In this document: positions 62,144 through 64,000 of the stretch, in pieces
How positions within the stretch are numbered: the first letter of the stretch is position 1
Layout of the letters: each line of letters starts with the position of its first letter
Source of the DNA: Hyphomicrobiales bacterium
GTDB lineage: Bacteria > Pseudomonadota > Alphaproteobacteria > Rhizobiales > Rhizobiaceae
Assembly: GCA_900472295.1 (NCBI GenBank)
Contig: UCIA01000002.1
Location: 1,022,292 to 1,086,291, forward strand
Reading direction: 5' to 3'
Length of the DNA stretch: 64,000 bases
Notes under the pieces: generated by a model
What the model was told of the DNA's origin: nothing
The model's database searches: none
What the model saw: the letters and a program-made list of their open reading frames with translations, nothing else
Program-made: the position numbers and the translations under genes

Positions 62144-63796
62144 TCAAGCCTGGTCGAGCCAGACCTTGCCGTAGTCGCGCTCGAAGGTCGGATGCATCTT
62201 GTAGTTCTGCACCGCCTTGACCGAGTGGCTGTAGAGCTTGCGCCAGTATGGCTGGATCATAATGCCGGAATCCTGCAGGATCTGCTCGATATCCTTCATC
62301 ATTTCCTTGCGCTTGGCTGCGTCGGCAACCGCCAGCGCCGCATTGAGCTTGGCATCCCATTCCGCGTTCGCGTAGCCGGCTTCGTTCCAGGCTTCGCCGG
62401 TCCGATAAGCGATGGCCAGCACCTGAACGCCGAGCGGACGCATGTTCCAGTTGGTCATCGACAGCGGATACTTGGTCCAGTCGTTCCAGAACGTCGAGCC
62501 CGGCAGCACCGTACGCTTCACCTTGATGCCGGCATCGCGCATCTGCGCGGCGATGGCATCGCCGGTGTTCTTGTGCCAGTCCTCGTCGACCGTAATCAGA
62601 TCGTGCTCGAAATCGGCCTGGCCGGCTTCCGCCATCAGCGCCTTGGCCTTGGCCGGATCGCGGGCAACCTTCGGCAATTCGTAATATTCCGGATGGATCG
62701 AGCAGACATGGTGGTTCTCGGCAACCGAGCCGGCATTGCCGTAGCCGAGCTGGAGGACGACATTGTTGTCGACCGCGAGCTGCAGCGCGTTGCGCACCTT
62801 CTGGTCGCCATAGGGCTTGTTGTTGACGTTGGTGCGGCAGACGATCGTCGAAGCGGTGACGATTTCAGACTTCACCAGATCCAGGCCGTCGAGGATCGAC
62901 ACATAGTCGGCCGAGGTCTCGAAGTTGGTGTGGACTTCGCCGGCTTCGAAGGCGCTGACCATGGCTGCCGGATCGGTGCCGTAGTCGACGAATTCGATAC
63001 CGTCGAGGAAGACCTCGCCGTCCCACCATTTGTTATCTTCACGGCGCTTGTAGACCACTTTCTGGCCGACATCGTAGGAGACCAGCTCAAACGGGCCGGT
63101 GCCGATCGGGCAGGCTTTGAAATCGCCGCCCTTCTCATCGAAGCTCTTGTGGACGATGAGGCCGGGATAGTCGCACATATTGGGAATGAGCGCGATGTCA
63201 GCCGTGCCGAGCTTCAGCTTGACGGTGTGGTCGTCGACCTTGGTTACGGCACTTTCGTCGAGCTTGTCGTCCTTGACCAGCGTGCCGAGACGGCCAGGCA
63301 TGGAATTGCCCTCGGCCTTCTTGTCGGCCCAGCGCTTGAGGTTGAAGATGACATCATCGGCGGTGAAGGCATCGCCATTCGACCAGGTCACGCCCTTGCG
63401 CACATGCAGCGTGTATTCAGTGGCGTCGTCATTAACCTCCCAGCTCTCCAGGAGGTAGGGGCGGAACGTGTATTCGCTGGTGTACTTGACCAGCGGCTCG
63501 AGCGCCTGGCGCTCGGCATTGGCGATTTCCGACCAGTCGGCCTTGCGCGGATCCTTGGGATCCTTGATCCATTGGGCGACTTTCAGGATGCCGCCTTTCT
63601 TGCCCTGCACCTCTTCGGCCTTGGCCGGCGTCGGCACGGCTACGCCGAGCATGCCGTAGGCCATTGCCGTGGACGCGCCGAAGACGCTGGCCATGGCAAG
63701 GAATTCGCGGCGATCGACTTTGCCTGCCTTGGCGTCTTCGGCCATGGCCAGGATGTGGTCGGGAACGCGATCACCATTGCTCTTATAATTTGTCAT
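62144..63796 (-). CDS. Family 5 extracellular solute-binding protein with Tat signal, copy 2
   Basis: 550 residues from ATG 63796, eight bases after GGGAG. It has the same Tat motif ([10 protein letters not shown]), the same domain pattern and the same ending (KVWLDQA against KVWLDEA) as copy 1, and even the bases before the start match (GGGAGTTA). This indicates a tandem duplication including the leader. It is the first gene of the operon in the window; its promoter should lie in 63797-64000, where I cannot name one. The copies may differ in ligand range or allow higher binding-protein dose. Confidence 0.9.
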   Translation of the reverse strand: MTNYKSNGDRVPDHILAMAEDAKAGKVDRREFLAMASVFGASTAMAYGMLGVAVPTPAKAEEVQGKKGGILKVAQWIKDPKDPRKADWSEIANAERQALEPLVKYTSEYTFRPYLLESWEVNDDATEYTLHVRKGVTWSNGDAFTADDVIFNLKRWADKKAEGNSMPGRLGTLVKDDKLDESAVTKVDDHTVKLKLGTADIALIPNMCDYPGLIVHKSFDEKGGDFKACPIGTGPFELVSYDVGQKVVYKRREDNKWWDGEVFLDGIEFVDYGTDPAAMVSAFEAGEVHTNFETSADYVSILDGLDLVKSEIVTASTIVCRTNVNNKPYGDQKVRNALQLAVDNNVVLQLGYGNAGSVAENHHVCSIHPEYYELPKVARDPAKAKALMAEAGQADFEHDLITVDEDWHKNTGDAIAAQMRDAGIKVKRTVLPGSTFWNDWTKYPLSMTNWNMRPLGVQVLAIAYRTGEAWNEAGYANAEWDAKLNAALAVADAAKRKEMMKDIEQILQDSGIMIQPYWRKLYSHSVKAVQNYKMHPTFERDYGKVWLDQA

Positions 63797-64000
63797 GCCT
63801 TAACTCCCATTGTTGGCTTTCCGCCTTTTAACATTCCGCATCCCTGCCGTGATGTCAAAGACGGCATGGCTACGGAACCTGTTAGGGAATGTGCAACTTT
63901 GAAAAGGGAGCAGTTCGCGTGATAACGACAGTCTTGGCGCAAAAGTGCTAGCGCGCCCAGATTCCGCCAGAATCTGCTCAGGCGACTAAATTGATACATT

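Noticed and set aside
63793-63999. 68-codon minus-strand frame upstream of the second binding protein
   Set aside because: No ribosome site or family features; it occupies the expected promoter region and overlaps the start of the real gene.

Overview
The window is chromosomal DNA of a high-GC alphaproteobacterium, most likely a rhizobial species of the Mesorhizobium type. This is inferred from gene content and style: betaine-lipid genes btaAB, many ABC importers, EttA, an ArsR-methyltransferase regulator next to metF, two families of large intergenic palindromes, and coding sequence rich in G/C third positions. No rRNA, tRNA, CRISPR array, transposase or phage gene was seen. Almost all of the DNA is coding.

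Region 1 to 29 kb is a mosaic of short housekeeping and accessory units: betaine-lipid synthesis (btaA end, btaB), two peptidoglycan hydrolases (GH25 lysozyme lipoprotein and an MltB-type lytic transglycosylase), an ornithine decarboxylase, an EamA exporter, metF with its fused ArsR/methyltransferase regulator and a perfect 16-bp operator-like palindrome, TrmO-like and DUF2293 proteins, a class IV aminotransferase, SDR and MOSC proteins, a KAS III-like enzyme, Tam, EttA, a membrane diguanylate cyclase, RNase T2, a lipase-like hydrolase, a coupled CoA-transferase/ThDP-enzyme pair, a CHRD protein, and a sulfur amino acid PLP lyase divergent from an Lrp regulator. A small secreted protein at 5311-5687 is interrupted at an A7 tract that is phased exactly as a -1 slippery heptamer.

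Region 29 to 47.5 kb is the functional core. It holds a NitT/TauT-type ABC importer (29.0-33.2 kb), dihydropyrimidinase, a beta-ureidopropionase-type amidohydrolase, an omega-aminotransferase, a RutR-type TetR regulator and, 5 kb further on, the two-subunit dihydropyrimidine dehydrogenase PreT/PreA. Together these make the reductive pathway uracil/thymine -> dihydropyrimidine -> N-carbamoyl-beta-amino acid -> beta-amino acid -> semialdehyde. RutR-like 16-bp sites lie in front of the aminotransferase/rutR pair and in front of preT. Three small exported proteins with one common four-cysteine layout are embedded in these operons, two of them translationally coupled to the enzymes. I regard them as the best candidate here for an undescribed component. 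Unrelated genes sit between the two parts of the pathway: an HTH regulator with a divergent atypical SDR, a lower-GC membrane protein, and an Rrf2-CMD-DoxX operon.

Region 47.5 to 64 kb holds ChaC, a two-domain VOC protein, a DoxX protein, a dimethylglycine/sarcosine dehydrogenase-like FAD-GcvT fusion, a non-pyrrolysine MttB-family methyltransferase, a lytic-transglycosylase lipoprotein, and a peptide-type ABC importer with a fused double ATPase and two tandem, closely related Tat-exported binding proteins, each followed by a hairpin.

Two palindrome families recur: a C/G-tract family (1044-1152, 36394-36600, 52918-53075) and a family with CTTCGTCATCC / GGATCCATGCCG ends (32117-32359, 40187-40372). 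They extend one gene (btaB), overlap the start of another (DUF559), and interrupt two operons. The only stretch over 300 bases without a gene is 32066-32395, and it is filled by one of these palindromes. The last 200 bases (63797-64000) are the upstream region of the second binding-protein gene and show nothing else I can support.
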